Shown here one piece after another: positions 32,891-45,862 of a DNA stretch of 64,000 nucleotides. The translations under genes and the position numbers were made by a program. Location of the stretch: assembly GCA_023213395.1 (NCBI GenBank), contig CM041465.1, positions 192,021,741 through 192,085,740 on the forward strand. Reading direction: 5' to 3'. This DNA comes from Cycas panzhihuaensis (lineage: Eukaryota; Cycadophyta). The number at the start of each line of letters is the position of its first letter. Within the stretch, counting starts at the first letter, position 1. The notes below the pieces were generated by a model, which was given only the letters and a program-made list of their open reading frames with translations, had not been told where the DNA came from and ran no database searches.

Positions 32891-33606
32891 GGGATATCAT
32901 GGGTAAGCCCATGGACCCTAATGGATCAATGGAGGATGTGGAATTGCCCCTTCAGGTGTAAGACTCTAAAATCTTTATGGAAAATGGTCCTACCAATGGT
33001 GGTGTAGAACATTTAGAAAGAACAAAATAGAAAAATATTTCACGGGAAGGAATTGGATATGGTAAGATTGCATGAGATTATTCGCTCGGCAATAGCTGAA
33101 TTGATTAAAATTGAGATGAGGAGACAATCGCGGAAAGGTATGGTAGCATCTTGGATGGGCGGGGTATAAGAAGACCCAATATAATTGGGGTCAAGAGAAG
33201 AGAATGTCCTTAGAGTCCACCTGTTGACAACTGGATGAAAATAAATTTTGACTGAGTAGCAAAAGGTAATCCTAGCGAGGTAAGTGGGGGAGGGCTATGC
33301 AAATACCTAAATGGTGGTGTGAGGTGGGATTTTGTGGAATATTATAGCATCCAAAGAAATCATAGGGCCAAATTAAAGGCCATATAGAGAGTAGTTACTA
33401 TGGCTGATAAGGATGACTGCAATAAGGTAGTGATAGAAGGAGACTCGCTTAATGTGATCAGGATCCTCAAAGGGGATACAGAAGTTTATTGGTGTAATGT
33501 GAGTATGGTAAGGGATGTTGAGGAGGCTTTAAAGGCAAAGGAGGGATCTCATATTCACCACACATTCAGAGAGGGCAATACAGCAACTGATTGGCTAGCT
33601 AACTGA
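32891..33606 (+). pseudogene. LINE F RNase H domain
   Basis: After a linker (32891-33230, FRCKTLKSLWKMVLPMV) comes an RVT_3-type RNase H: MKINFD near 33237 (family KxNxDGA), then KAI-like positions and 33400-33606 MADKDDCNKVVIEGDSLNVIR (family ExDSxxxV; catalytic Asp present), VSMVRDVEEAL and HTFREGNTATDWLAN (family REANxxADxLA). Presence of a terminal RNase H is typical of many plant LINEs. Confidence 0.88.
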
Positions 33607-33973
<367 letters not shown>

Positions 33974-34027
33974 TTTCTCTTCTCTCTTATGTTCCATGTG
34001 TGTAGTTGATTTATAAAGTGGTAATTC

Positions 34028-34290
34028 CTTCTATAGGTGTTCTCCACTTAGGTTGCAAGTGGGAGCCAAAATATCTCCAATGATAGCTTATCCTTTGAAT
34101 TGCAAGTTGGAGCCAAAATCTCTTTGGCGATAGCTTATTCTTTACATTTGCTCCATTGATTAGCAACTACTATACCTACGAGTTATTTATTGATTCTTAA
34201 TAGGATGGCATATTCTACATCAAGTGTTTAGATGTGATAGGTATATGTAACTTTCCTGTATGGAGGGATATTATGGATGGGAAATTACTC
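34028..34290. repeat. Dispersed repeat H, copy 1, right part
   Basis: Aligns to 57040-57290. It contains a 47-bp tandem duplication (34053-34099 and 34100-34146), each starting TTGCAAGT and containing GGAGCCAAAAT; copy 2 has the same duplication at about 57060-57165. Diverges from copy 2 after GGAGGGAT. Confidence 0.75.
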
Positions 34291-36379
34291 ATGGAAATGT
34301 TTTATTATCTCACCCATTTCTTTCTTTTGTGTTGGTTTTTCCTACAAGGTGACTTTCTATGGTATGATCATTTTTGAAATGTATCTTTGAACTAGAATGA
34401 TTTCGCAGGAGAATATTTTGTGAGCATGTTACTAGATATTTATTCTCATAGATTGTTTTCCAACAAATCACTTAAAAGTTATAAAGTGGAGCCCACAATC
34501 TCATTTTAGTCCTCTTGTAGATTACTTCCCCATTTTCTCTTAAAAATTATTTTAAAGTATAAAAGGTGTTTGACATAGCTCTTAAAATCAAGGGAACAAA
34601 ATTAGTGGGAATATAACTTTGTAAACCTTTCTTTTGCAAGAATATTTCTTGCATGATAACCACCCATGTGGTCATTATCTACTGAGTTAACTTCTTTCTT
34701 TGGCTATTTTATAAGGGAAAAATTAGAAGGATGTGAGTTAATAAGTAGAGTGGAGCCCACCATCTTATTCCTTCCATTTGGTCTTCCTGCAAATAATTTT
34801 CCCATGAATCACTTAAAAGTCACTTCAAATACAAAATGAGTTATCCTTGATAATTGAGGTCTCAAGAGGATGGGATTGTTCATTTATTTTCTCTCACATC
34901 AACCCTTTTTATGTGATGGTCTCCTATATGCTCTTTGATGGGGAAATGTATTATAGAGAAACATTCTTTTAAACTATTTGAGCCTCTTATTATCCTACCC
35001 TTCTTACCCAAGTGAGCTTTATCAGTATACTTTATGAATTATTTCTCTCTTGTGTTGAGACTTCTATAAAATCTATATTTCATGGTGAGAATAACCCTAT
35101 ACAACCTAATATGGGGTCTTTTCCCTAATTGTAAGCTAAAATTATTTTAGTTGTTGCACCTTTAGGGGTTAACATAGGCCTCCTTATTTTTTATTAACCC
35201 TTAGTGGGATAAAAAATATATAAAGAGAAAAGTGACTGACCTGGCCTTTTCATAGATTTGTGAACATGATGGCTTAAGATACCTACCTTGACTCTTTAAG
35301 TTTAATTAGGTCACCATACCCTACTATTTAGGATACATAGATATGCCACTTAAATCTCTGATGATTATAGCCTATGTAACCTTGAAAATGATTTCATTTT
35401 TGAAACTTTCTCTTAGTTCTAAATACTAACTTATTATGCATCTTTCTTTTTTCTTGTAGCCTCCTGCCACTTATTTACTTTATATCTAGGAAAAGAAAAC
35501 TTGTTATAACATGTGTAAGGGGAAAAAACTATTGAATATATGGATAAAGGTTTGAGCTAAGCCTTCTTCATTAAGATACTTACCATGTTGCCCTAAGATA
35601 TCTATAATTATTGAGGTAGAAAAGCAAAATTCCACTAGATCAATAGGAGATTGTAAAAATGCCAATGATGAGGAAGAAGTGCTTCCTTCCCAGAAATGAG
35701 CAAGTAACTATAGCATCCTTTAGTTTATAGGAAACCTTCAATCAACAATTTTAATGGAGACTTTAATCTTGCCAACAACCTTTATTCCTCATCACAAGGC
35801 CTTAGGAGAAATCAGTGCCTAGGTGAGAAATGAATTATGTCAAGTAGGAATTAGAAAGAATGAGTCTAGGCTATATGAAACTTATCTATGACTCTTATTT
35901 TGAAATGTTATACCCTATTGATACATCTTGAGCTCCAAAACCTTCCATGGATACCATTGCCTGAGTGACTTCTTCTGAAGGTTGTTCTATAATATCTTCC
36001 ATGATGTCATCTTCTTGATCTTTTGATATAAACAAAATAGATCATTTGTCTCCATCCCATAGGGCATATTAGATGTAAAGGCTTGAGCATAGTAAATATC
36101 ATGATATTTTGGAGGAAAATCATATAAGTGAGATAAAAATATGGATATTTGTACTTCATAAACTAAATCCCTCATGAGATCCTAGCTTGGTTTGCCCTCT
36201 TTTAAGGCTATCTCCAAGTCACCACTATCAGTAAATGCATTAGACTCTATATTCCAGTTTGGCCAATTAGATTCTCCTTAGGCAATCTTTAATAAATCCT
36301 AATTATTTATGACTAAGATATCATACCTAGGGTGAGAGCTTTTGGTACCTAAGTGGTCATCTTAGAGATGTCCATGCAC
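34291..36379. other. Unassigned AT-rich sequence
   Basis: No coding similarity recognised. Two related stretches carry GTGGAGCCCAC(A/C)ATCT (near 34482 and 34750), each with CACTTAAAAGT nearby, suggesting a diverged duplication of about 270 bases. It may be the 3' part of the minus-strand gypsy relic to the right. Confidence 0.4.
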
Positions 36380-37380
36380 TTAATGGGCTTCTATGTGAAT
36401 GTTTTGTGCCCTAGAAAGGACGACCATATTTAGTTCTTTTGCTTCCTTAGATTCAAAGTCTCTAAATAAAGCCATGATTATATGATAAGAGAATGAAGAT
36501 TTCTCTCCATAAGAACCTAATGTCAAGTCTTTAAAATATATGTGAGGTTTCTCCTTTAGAGATTCTTCCAAGAAATCTTTGTATGTTATCATTATAAGTA
36601 CTTGGTATTGGTTGTTTCCCATAGTACGCCCCATTATGATAGGTGCTTGAGACTCCTTCCCTTTCATTTTCCTCTTGAGGAGTTGTAGATCATTATTCAT
36701 TATTCATCCTCCTAAGAAGCATTTACAAATAAGGTTATAAGTTGTGGCATTTCTTAAATTTTCTCTTAGTGGAACTATGTTAGTTGAGGGTTTTGTTCTT
36801 CTACATCTATTCATCATTTTTTCAAACTCCAAAGTCATGTCCCAAGCTTAATTGAAACTATTTATAAATTTTCCCATCATGACCATGTGAGTTTTATAAT
36901 CTAGGCCTTCTAAAAATTATTCTAGTCGATACTGCTTTAAAGGTCTCTCAATGATTAAAATTGATCTAACTATATTCTCAAATATTTCTACAAAAGTAGA
37001 GTGGGTTTCTTTAGGTCCTCTTCTAATAGTAGATAAATCCCTAACCTAGGTGGCATTTGATTTTGAACTATAATATTATGATAAGAATGTAACCATCAAA
37101 GTAGTCCAACTTATGATTAAGCCATATGGTAGTCTCTAGAACAGTCAAAGGCTCTTCCCTCCAACGAATGAACAAATAATCTAACTACCATATCAAGATG
37201 AGTAATACTAAACTTCTCACTCATTAGGAAAATCGTCTCTAATTGCCTCTCCCTAGTTGTTGAGTCATCTCTATAGAACTTAGGGATAACATACAATGCT
37301 TTATCGGGTATATTATGAAGGTGGTCTCCTAGATCTAAGGGATCTCTTATCATCCAAGATAATATTTCCTCTTCATCTTA
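36380..37380 (-). pseudogene. Minus-strand gypsy gag relic
   Basis: Reading right to left, 37353-37117 gives IRDPLDLGDHLHNIPDKALY, then PKFYRDDSTTRERQLETIF, MSEKFSITHLDMVVRLFVHS and LEGRAFD, which matches the gypsy capsid pattern PKFxGD...H...F...H.DV..RLFVxSLxGxAxxW. Frameshifts and stops follow. 36700-36380 is open for 106 codons (RKMKGKESQAPIIMG and so on) in the position of the Gag tail, but its domain is unclear. No pol seen further left. Confidence 0.7.
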
Positions 37381-37658
37381 TTCCCTTCTCTATTGTCAAA
37401 TTCTCATTCCTTGAAAATTTTCTTCATGACTATCATGATTTTTTACCATAGAAGTGATATTATTCAGGCTATGATCTCCTTGATAACTCAGATTACTATT
37501 ATCCTAGATACTTTCAACTAGTTGCTCAAAATTAATAACATTTAAAAATAACAATGAAATATCCATAAAACTCCCCCTTATTTGAGATTAGATTAAAGGA
37601 CTCCTAGGATAGTGCTTTAGCCTTTAAACTGTGTCAAAAAATGGAAGTTAAAGAAAAG

Positions 37659-37706
<48 letters not shown>

Positions 37707-37781
37707 ACGGTAAAGAATGATTATTTTGAGGGAAAATCCCAGTCTTTAAAAAATGAGATGTCAAATTTCAGTAGTTTGTTT
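37381..37781. other. Spacer with (TA)n tract
   Basis: Non-coding. The (TA)n run at 37663-37702 is about 40 bases long. CTCCCCCTTATTTG at 37569 could be the reverse of a purine tract. Ends at TGTTT, the possible target duplication of element C. Confidence 0.5.
37663..37702. repeat. (TA)n microsatellite
   Basis: About 20 TA units. Confidence 0.9.
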
Positions 37782-38261
37782 TGTTGCAATATGTGATAAT
37801 TTTACATATATGATGTTTAATGTATTATTATGGATCCACACAAAATATCACTCACTAAAAGCATTAATAGATATGATATGTATACTTATTTATATACACA
37901 TCTTATTAGATGATGAAATAGCTTAAGAGATATAATAGACTATTTATGAGGTGACATTTTCTATAACTATGTATACACACCATTTGAGAACTTTAGAAAA
38001 TGAGATGTAATTCATTTGATATTATTAAAAGAATCTCCCAACTCCAACCTTTCCCATCATTTTTTCTACACTAGGTTTTCCCTATATAAATCTATTATCT
38101 CTCTTCTGGTACACACTTTATGATGCTTATACTTTATATTTCATGTTATTACTTTATATGTTGATCTTATAATACATGATTTTTGTATATTCTTCATGAT
38201 ATGATTGAATCATTATACATGTTTTTATACTTCTACTATCCATAATGAGTATGTTATAATA
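37782..38261 (+). repeat. 5' LTR of element C
   Basis: TGTTGCAATATGTGATAATTTTAC and onward, aligned to 50920-51380 through shared blocks such as AATGTATTATTATRGAYCC, CCCAACTCCAACCTT and TTATATTTCATGTTATTAC. Confidence 0.85.
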
Positions 38262-40792
38262 TAATATTAGAACCATGGTGATGTTGAAAGTCTATCATAA
38301 TCATATTAGAAAATATCTTATGACAGATTAAAGCTTATACATAAGTTAGATTAATGAGCTAGTTACAGAGCCAATATTTGTCAATACAAGAGCCAGTATA
38401 AGGTGTGTTTTTATGAGCAAAAAATATTGAGTATGCCAATGACATGTGATTGAGATTTTGGAGCAAGAAGAAGTTGATTAGAGTTTCATACATTGATAAA
38501 GCTACATATAGGAGATAAAGTTGCATCAAGATGGATACAATAAATTGATGGAATATTGAATATTGATTTATATGGATAATTTATTTAAGTATGTTTGTGC
38601 CATATTCATGAAGATGTAAGTTCAAAATGAGTCCACAGATGTAATGAAAATGAGAAGTATCGTTGCTAGTTAAGTTCACTTATGCAGACTAATCACCTAC
38701 AAACATGGCTGGGATTTTATAAAATTGATCACTTTACCTAATCTCACAATTAGTAGTGGTAGATATATTCAGGTATATTGAATAAAATCATAGGTAGATA
38801 TATGCAAAATAGGTAGCATGCCTATATAGTTTAATATGCGACATGATTACTAATAAAGAAGCATATGTTATTAAGAGACATGATAATTTTATGAACATGA
38901 AGGACATGATTATGGCAAAATATTATGGTGGCATAAGATTGAAGTAGTTATACATGTTTTTGCATGAAAAAGTTAATGATGTTGTGGTGACATATGAGAC
39001 ACATAATATGAGGTTAGGCACCATGGTTTGATAATAAGATATGTAGGGTTGATAAATACAAGGGTTTGCATGAAAATTTTATGGCAAAAAATAAGATTTT
39101 GTTATTGTTATATTATTAAGAAAGCATGTTGTGAAATTTGTTATTAAGAAATATTATGATGGGTTTGCATATGAGACATCGACATAAAACTATAGCATTT
39201 ATATAGACACAATCATATAATTTATAATTTTATGTTTTCACATGATTTGATTTGAGGATACGTTGAAATGAAGTAAAGTAAATGATGATATATAGACAAA
39301 ATTTTAAGACTAAATCGCCTATTTTATAGTAAATAAGAGGGCACTATTATTAAAAAAAAGAGCATAATATAAGGCAATGTAGGTTATAGGCATTTATTAT
39401 ATGATGGTATCAAGTTTAGTGGGTTTATAGAACATGTAGCAGTTGAGAACTAAGGTTTGAGCATGAACATAAGGTGGAAATATGAATACCATAATAATAA
39501 GAAATGTTATTACCATCGCTATCCATACCTACCATATTCATTAGTAAAGAATTAAATCCACCATTTCATGACTAGACTAAATTGACATTAACCCTAACCT
39601 TTGAGTGCAAGTAATGCCAATTATAGAGTATCTTCTAGACATCCATTGTTGAGGGTTTGGCACAATGTTGAAAGATATTTGATCTATGCAATAACCACGA
39701 TACTGCTTGCCCTATTAAGTGTGAAGATTGTCCCTTCTACATGGAGATGTGACCATCGTATGCTTGTCTAACTATTGTGCCCTTTAATTGAATCCTCCTA
39801 TATGTTGTAGTGATTTTTATCTACACCTATGTGAAAAACCTAATCTCTGTATGAAGAATGCCTATGGCTCTAAAATTAAATACATCAATGTCTAAAGATA
39901 CCACTAGAGGAATGTACCTACTCATATACAGTTGAAGGAACAATATGCTAGTCACTAGCTATCATCTGCATTATACCATAATTATCAAATACCCTTTGTA
40001 TATGCATTTTTTAGTCTCATTTTATGAAGAAGTACACTACACTAAGATTAACATCATTGAAATCATGCCTTTGTTCTTCGTTCATCAGAGAAAGATTCAA
40101 ATCACCATAAATTTTATAGAAAAAAAAAGATGGTCAATAGAGGTTTGACCAAAATTTATATGTGTAGGATAATAAACTAAATTGATTTTTTTTTTTTGTA
40201 AAATCAAAAATGGATTTAATCGAATTAGATATAATTTGAGATTCGTTAATCCCCTTAACTTAAGTGGACAATCACATGGAGCATGTCGCACAACTAATAA
40301 CCTAGCCGAAAAGGGATTAAACATTATTTCTTATGGACTTCATATTTTTTTAGGATATATTGTCATATTTTTAGTTACAACTCTTCATTGAAATGTCTAA
40401 TTTTTGAACTATCAGTTACAATAGAAAGAGAATTTTGAGATAGTCAAAATGAGCGGTCACAAGACATATTTCAAAGATTAGATGATATAGATTTTAATAG
40501 GTAAAATGTTGTTATAAGAGTAGCATAAAATCTCACAAGACATGTTCTATAGAACTATTAATTACAATGGTTGGTTACCCATGTATTTCAATGGATAATT
40601 GTTATTTTATATGGATATTATTAACTATTTTATTAATGAGATTATTTAGATGATAGATTGATAGTGTTGACATGTTAATATTTACAACTTTATAGATAAA
40701 GATATAAAGTTATTGAGATGAGAAAACTTCATATAAATATGACAAGTGAAAGTTATAAAATTAAGATTGATTATTTAGTTGATTGATGTTTG
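38262..40792 (+). other. Internal region of element C, left part
   Basis: AT-rich, with no recognisable pol motif on either strand. It begins with degenerate primer-site-like TAATATTAGAACC, and a further TCATATTAGAAAA lies at 38301. Ends at target site GTTTG of gypsy D. Confidence 0.5.
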
Positions 40793-41463
40793 TGTGTGCT
40801 GGTTAACAGCCACTTTTAGAGGAATGGTTGTAACTATGGTGATCACATCGATGGGGCCGCAACGATGACCGTATCTCGCCATCACGCGATCTTTGTTGTC
40901 GTTGTGATTGCGACTGCAGTTGTTGCTACTGCAATTACGACTGTGGTTATTGCTTATTGCGATTATGATTGTGGTTGTTGCTACTACAATTGTGACTGCG
41001 GTTGTTGCTGCTACAGTGACTACGTTCGTTGCTATAATGACTGTGACTACCAGTGTCATAGTCGCAATTGTAACTGCGGTTATGACTGCAACGGTGAAGT
41101 GGTGGCTGCAACTCGGATAGACGGTGGGTAATTTGGTTAGCGGGCAGACCATGGGCGACACAGGTAGCAACGAATCAGTTAGGATAATAGTTTTTGAAAC
41201 CATTATGTAACTATATATCTACCTCACATAAAACTGAGAATCAAGACATATAAGGGTGTGTGTGTATTTTCTTGACATCTGATTGGCCTGGGCTGGATCC
41301 ACGTTGGGACAACTAGTTGTAATTATTCCAGCATGTGTCTGGTTGTGAGAGGACCAGATGCAGTGCCTTTATCATGAATAATAGTTCTTGATGTTCTCAC
41401 CAATGTGCGTCTTTTTCTTTACGAATTATTGCATGTTAAGATAGTTAGTAAAAGGTGCGCACA
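40793..41463 (+). repeat. 5' LTR of gypsy D
   Basis: 671 bases, TGTGTGCTGGTTAACAG to GGTGCGCACA. It contains a degenerate 27-bp array (about 40912-41100) that is shorter in the 3' LTR, explaining the length difference (671 against 596). Confidence 0.95.
40912..41100 (+). repeat. 27-bp degenerate tandem array in gypsy D LTR
   Basis: Units beginning GAYTGYGGTTGTTGCTAC start at 40912, 40939, 40967 and 40994, with shorter derivatives after that. The unit length is close to a multiple of three and lacks stops in several frames, which is why both strands appear open here (the 142-codon minus stretch is not a gene). Confidence 0.8.
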
Positions 41464-41466
41464 TCT

Positions 41467-41482
41467 TGGTTTCGTTGTCAGT
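41467..41482 (+). other. Primer binding site of gypsy D
   Basis: TGGTTTCGTTGTCAGT, three bases after the LTR. It is not the Met-type site of the other elements; it resembles, with changes, the TGGCGCCGTTGTCGG-like site of Tat/Athila elements. Assignment from memory of the family. Confidence 0.55.
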
Positions 41483-41528
41483 TTTTCCTAACCAAGGAAG
41501 AATGAGATGCTGAGGTCAAAAGCTATCC

Positions 41529-43927
41529 ATGCCACCTAGGGCTGACTTGTTGAGAAAGGCCGAGTCAAGGGAAGAACAAAGCCGATGCTAGGATGCGGAA
41601 AGAAGCCAGGAAGGCATGCGTAGACTCAGGGAACTGGTAGAGAGAAAACTGGTGAAGAAGTCTGTGGGGAAGGGACAGCAGAAAGAAAGCCAGACCCCAC
41701 TTATAAGCTTGGGATGCGGCAGAGAGAAAGAAGCCTAGGAGGACAAAGGACAGCTAGAGAAAGGAAAGAAGACTATAAAAAAGACCATAGAGGAGAAAGT
41801 AAATCCAAGACAGGAGATATTCAGTCAAGAGGAAGAAAATGATTTTCAGAAATGCGAAGAGACTCAGTTGAAGCAGAAACAGTGGGAAATCTCTGAAGAA
41901 AACTATAATTCTATATAGAAATGCTTTCAGGACATTGAAAAGGAAGAGGGGAACCTATTGAGGAATCAGTAGGGTGAAGGGTAAATAAACCATCAAGGTT
42001 TAAGCCTGGAAGAATATGAGAATTGGCTAGAAATTCAGTAGAATTTAGAGCCTATAAACTAGCAAGAATTAAATTTCAAGGAAGATGAACAGTTGCAAAA
42101 GAAAAAGTTGAAAGAAGACAGAGATTTCTAGAATTTGGCAAAAAACCAGTCTGGAGATTGGAGCCAAAAAAGAATTGAAGAAGAAAGGTTGGAACTTAAA
42201 GAAGATCAAGGAAACCTGTCACAACCTAAGGATTCATCATCAGAACGAGAAGAGAACTAGGAAAATGAATTGCTGGAATATGTAAAAGAACAGACGGTCA
42301 TAGAAGAAGGAAAGACAATTAATTTGGAGATATACAGTATAACCACAGCAGGGTAGGACTGTTATATACTGGAGGTAAAAGAAACCCAGTCCCATGTATT
42401 AAATCCATTATATAGAATGACTCAGATCTTTTTAGGTTCATCATTCATGGAAAAAAGCCCAAAAAGCACAATTTTGAGGCAAGAAATGAGTGAAGGAGAG
42501 TTGAACATAACTGGACCAGAATCTATAGGCCTGAAGAATATGGCACAAGGCAATGGGATGGGAGGAGGAAACCAAACAATTTCCCCATACGTCATAGTTC
42601 AGAACAATGCCATGTTCGGGCATTTATAATTTGATGGCTCGGGAGATCCTGGAGATCATTTGGCTTTATTCTCCAACATGCTGAAAATCAAAAAGATTGA
42701 AGATCCAGAGGAAATAAAAGCAAGATTTTTTTCTACATTACAAGGAACAACAATCGCCTGGTATCAATATGTAGCAAAGATGAATCCCTCATGGGAAGTA
42801 TTCCAGACATAATTTCTAGACAGATTCCAATAGCTCAAGGATCTAATGTCGGTATTCCAAGCTCTAGAAGAAATCAGACAGATACCAGGTGAGTCCGTTA
42901 ATGATTTTGATGGAAGACTGAAAATCATTTTTAATAAAATGGACCTCCTTATGCCAATGAATCCAATGTTGTCACTAAAATATTTTGTGCAAGGATTACT
43001 GCCTCATTTAAAAGAAAAAATCATGTTTCATCTCCTAAATAGTTATGAGCAAGTTAAGGAATTAGCATTACACTTCGAAAATTAAATGCAGATAGCACAA
43101 CTGTAGAATGGAACCCAAAATTTTGGGCAGATGTTTCTACCCCTGGAACCACAAAATTAGAAATCGAAGCCTTAAAAAAAGAAGTAGAATTGTTGAAATA
43201 GCAATCTTCTGGAATACCTGCTGAATCAAATCAGCGAGATGAAGAAATCAAAAAATTAAGAATGGAGATAGCCAAGTTGAAAATGGGGAAATCCAAAGAA
43301 AATATATGGTGCCCCCCTCTGTGTGGATAACCAGGCCACTTTAGGAATGAACATTAGCAGACAAAAAAGAAATGGTGCAAAATTTGTAAAAGAGGAAACC
43401 ACTATACGTGGGAATGTTACCACAGAAATCTAGTAAGGGAATCCTTTTATCAAAAGAAAGAAAATCCTTCTTTCAAACAATATAAAGGAAAGACGAAGCT
43501 AGTCTGCTATCATTTGTGTTCAAGATGGGGACATTTCAAAATAGACTGTCCACTGCAAAAGCAAGGAAAAGATTATATTTATGAGGAATGTGGGTCGGCA
43601 GATCATGAATGGGCAAATTGCCTAAAGAACTCTGGCCTGAAAATACAAACTTTAAATCTGGCTACAAAAATTCTAAATAAGGAGAAGCTAATATATATTC
43701 AAACAAGAAGCAGAAAGATGGTAGACACAGCAAGCAGTCATAATTTTCTGGATGTAGCAGTGGAGAAAGAAATATTGCAGGGGGTTGTTAGAGCCACACA
43801 AGAAGCTACAAGGACGGTGCAGATAGATGAATTAGAACAAGCAAACATATTTAAAGGACAAGTGTATGAAAGGCGACCACCAGCATCTGAAGAGCAATTG
43901 GAAAAAAATCCGTGGCAAAAATTGTAA
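41529..43927 (+). pseudogene. Gypsy D gag
   Basis: Candidate start ATG at 41529 (MPPRADLLRKAESREEQSR, first stop at a CAG-like position). A long charged Glu/Lys/Gln-rich N-terminal region extends to about 42400. The capsid domain is at 42610-43085 (GSGDPGDHLALFSNML, ARFFSTLQGTTIAWYQ, FVQGLLPHLKEKIMF), followed by a coiled-coil-like stretch. Zinc knuckles: CKICKRGNHYTWEC (43380, canonical spacing), CYHLCSRWGHFKIDC (43508, one extra residue) and a degraded third, ECGSADHEWANC (first Cys lost). Three knuckles in one Gag is more than usual. Confidence 0.88.
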
Positions 43928-44017
43928 GAGATAAAAGAATTATTAATGGAATTAGGTATATCTATTCCTATAACCATTATCTTTAAATGGTAGGAAGCTC
44001 GTTATTTTGTAGATTAC

Positions 44018-44400
44018 ATGGAAAAATCAGTGTTACGAACTACAAAAATGGATGTAATTGATCTAAGAGTTCCAATGATTTTGTTTGGAATAATGATATA
44101 TAAAACAGTAGTGGACGGAGGATCAGGAGTAAATGTGCTTCCTGAATCTACATGGATTTCATTGGAATGGCCAAAATTGGTTTCCCCAGACTATGCAATA
44201 CGATTAGCCAACCAGTTGCAAGTTCAACCAATGGGATCTTTACTGAATATCCCAGTAACAGTGGTAGGAACTATGGTTTGCTTAGACTTTGCAGTTGTAA
44301 GAATGCAGGATCATAATAAAACATATCCTACACTCCTAGGATGACCATGGTCATTGGCAACAGAGGCCTTGCAAGATTAGGGAAAGCTGACTTTCACTTT
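44018..44400 (+). pseudogene. Gypsy D aspartic protease
   Basis: Open 44018-44344. Active-site block KTVVDGGSGVNVLPESTW (Asp present, D-G-G-S for the usual D-S/T-G), then LQVQPMGSLLNIPVTVVG and LDFAVVRM, ending near TYPTLLG-stop-PWSLAT (family LLGRPWL, stop for Arg or Trp). 44399-44680 continues in the protease-RT spacer (LTFTLYSAGKKV). Confidence 0.88.
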
Positions 44401-44944
44401 GTATTCGGCAGGAAAGAAAGTCGTATTGCCTCTTTACTCAGATGGACCACAGATTGAAAAAGTAGAAGATGATGATAGATTATCCTTGACAACTGCATCA
44501 GTAGCTACAACAGTAAGTCCTTGTATGGAAATGGCATTCCAAGCCCTAAAGACCCCTCTACAAATGGCAAGCGAGGCTTCATCTACATATTTATTGGATT
44601 GGCTACAGTCTGCTTGGGAGGAAATAGGAGAAAAATCCTTAAGATGTTATCTTATGGAGTTATGTCCAGATGAAATTTGACCAAGTAGAAAAGGTAACTT
44701 TGCAATAGAAGATTCCAAAGAAATGGTTGTAACTTTCTCTTGTAATAAAATTCAACATAATTGTCTATATAAATTGTCTGGTAACGTGGCAAAAATAAAT
44801 GAGTTGATTAAACAAAAGAATGTCTCCTTTGTAGGAAGGGAAAATAGCTGTCAGTCGAATCAAGAAGTAGTAAGAAATTTTCCCTAAACATATTCTATTA
44901 TAGAATATGGATATAAGAAAATTTGTGAAACGCTGGCCTATGAA

Positions 44945-45862
44945 TTGAATTCAGATGGGAAAACAATACAAGGGAGAAAACTCCAACTCAAATCCATTAA
45001 TGTTGGAATGGAAGGAAGTCCAAAATGGATACAAATAGGTGATTATTGGGAGCCCGAAATAATGCAAAAAGCAACATCAATTTTTTTGGAATTTAAGGAT
45101 GTTTTTGTATGGTCCTATAAGGATCTGAAGGGAATCCCTCTAGAAGTGGGTGAACACAAAATAGAGTTAATGGAAAACGTAAGACCAATAAGGCAAAGAC
45201 CTTACAGGATGAACCCACACTACAAAGAACGAGTGAAAATGGACTTGGATAAGTTGTTAAAAGCTAGTTATATTTTCGAAGTAGAAAACAGTGAATGGGT
45301 CAGCCCAGTGGTGGTGGTACCGAAGAAAAATGGGAAACTCTGCATTTGCTTAGATTATAGGACTTTAAATAAAGCCACAAAAAAAGATTCATTCTCTATT
45401 CCCTTCACAGAAGATGTGTTGGAGAAGGTAGCAGGGCATGAAAGTTTTTCATTCACAGATGGTTTCAGTGGATATAACCAAGTCCATATTGCAGCAGAAG
45501 ATCAGTTGAAGCCAACATTCATTATAGAATGGGGAACTTATGCATATAGGGTCATGCCATTTAGGCTGATAAATGCTCCAACAACATTCCAGAGGATTAT
45601 TTTAAAAATCTTCAAGAAGTTGCTGGGGAAAGCAATTGAGGTGTTTCTGGATGACTAGACTTTGTATAGTCAATTACAAGATCACCTGCTCCAACTAAAG
45701 TTAATGCTGAAATTATGCAGGGAACATAGATTATGCTTAAACCCAAATAAATGTATCTTTATGGTGCCATTTGGATCCTTGTTCGGACACATTGTCTCCA
45801 AGGAGGAATTGATGATAGACCCGACCAAGATGGAAGTAACTCTGAAGTTTCCAATACCTTAG
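44945..45862 (+). pseudogene. Gypsy D reverse transcriptase
   Basis: 237 open codons. VFVWSYKDLKGIPLEVGEHK, RPIRQRPYRMNPHYKERV, SEWVSPVVVVPKKNGKLCIC, LDYRTLNKATKKDSFSIPF, first Asp in SFTDGFSGYNQVHIA, YAYRVMPFRLINAPTTFQR, and the catalytic pair in VFLDD followed at once by TAG (45657-45659). The frame resumes at 45662 with LYSQLQDHLLQLKLML, LNPNKCIFMVPFGSLFGHIV. Apart from the stop the catalytic residues are intact. Confidence 0.95.

Noticed and set aside
36380-36700. Host gene on the minus strand (106 codons)
   Set aside because: It lies directly downstream of a gypsy gag match on the same strand, has no intact start context or exon signals, and resembles no host protein I know.
40775-41203. 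142-codon minus-strand ORF and overlapping plus-strand ORFs
   Set aside because: They lie inside a gypsy LTR and arise from a degenerate 27-bp array without stops; the same is seen in the 3' LTR at 50049-50393.
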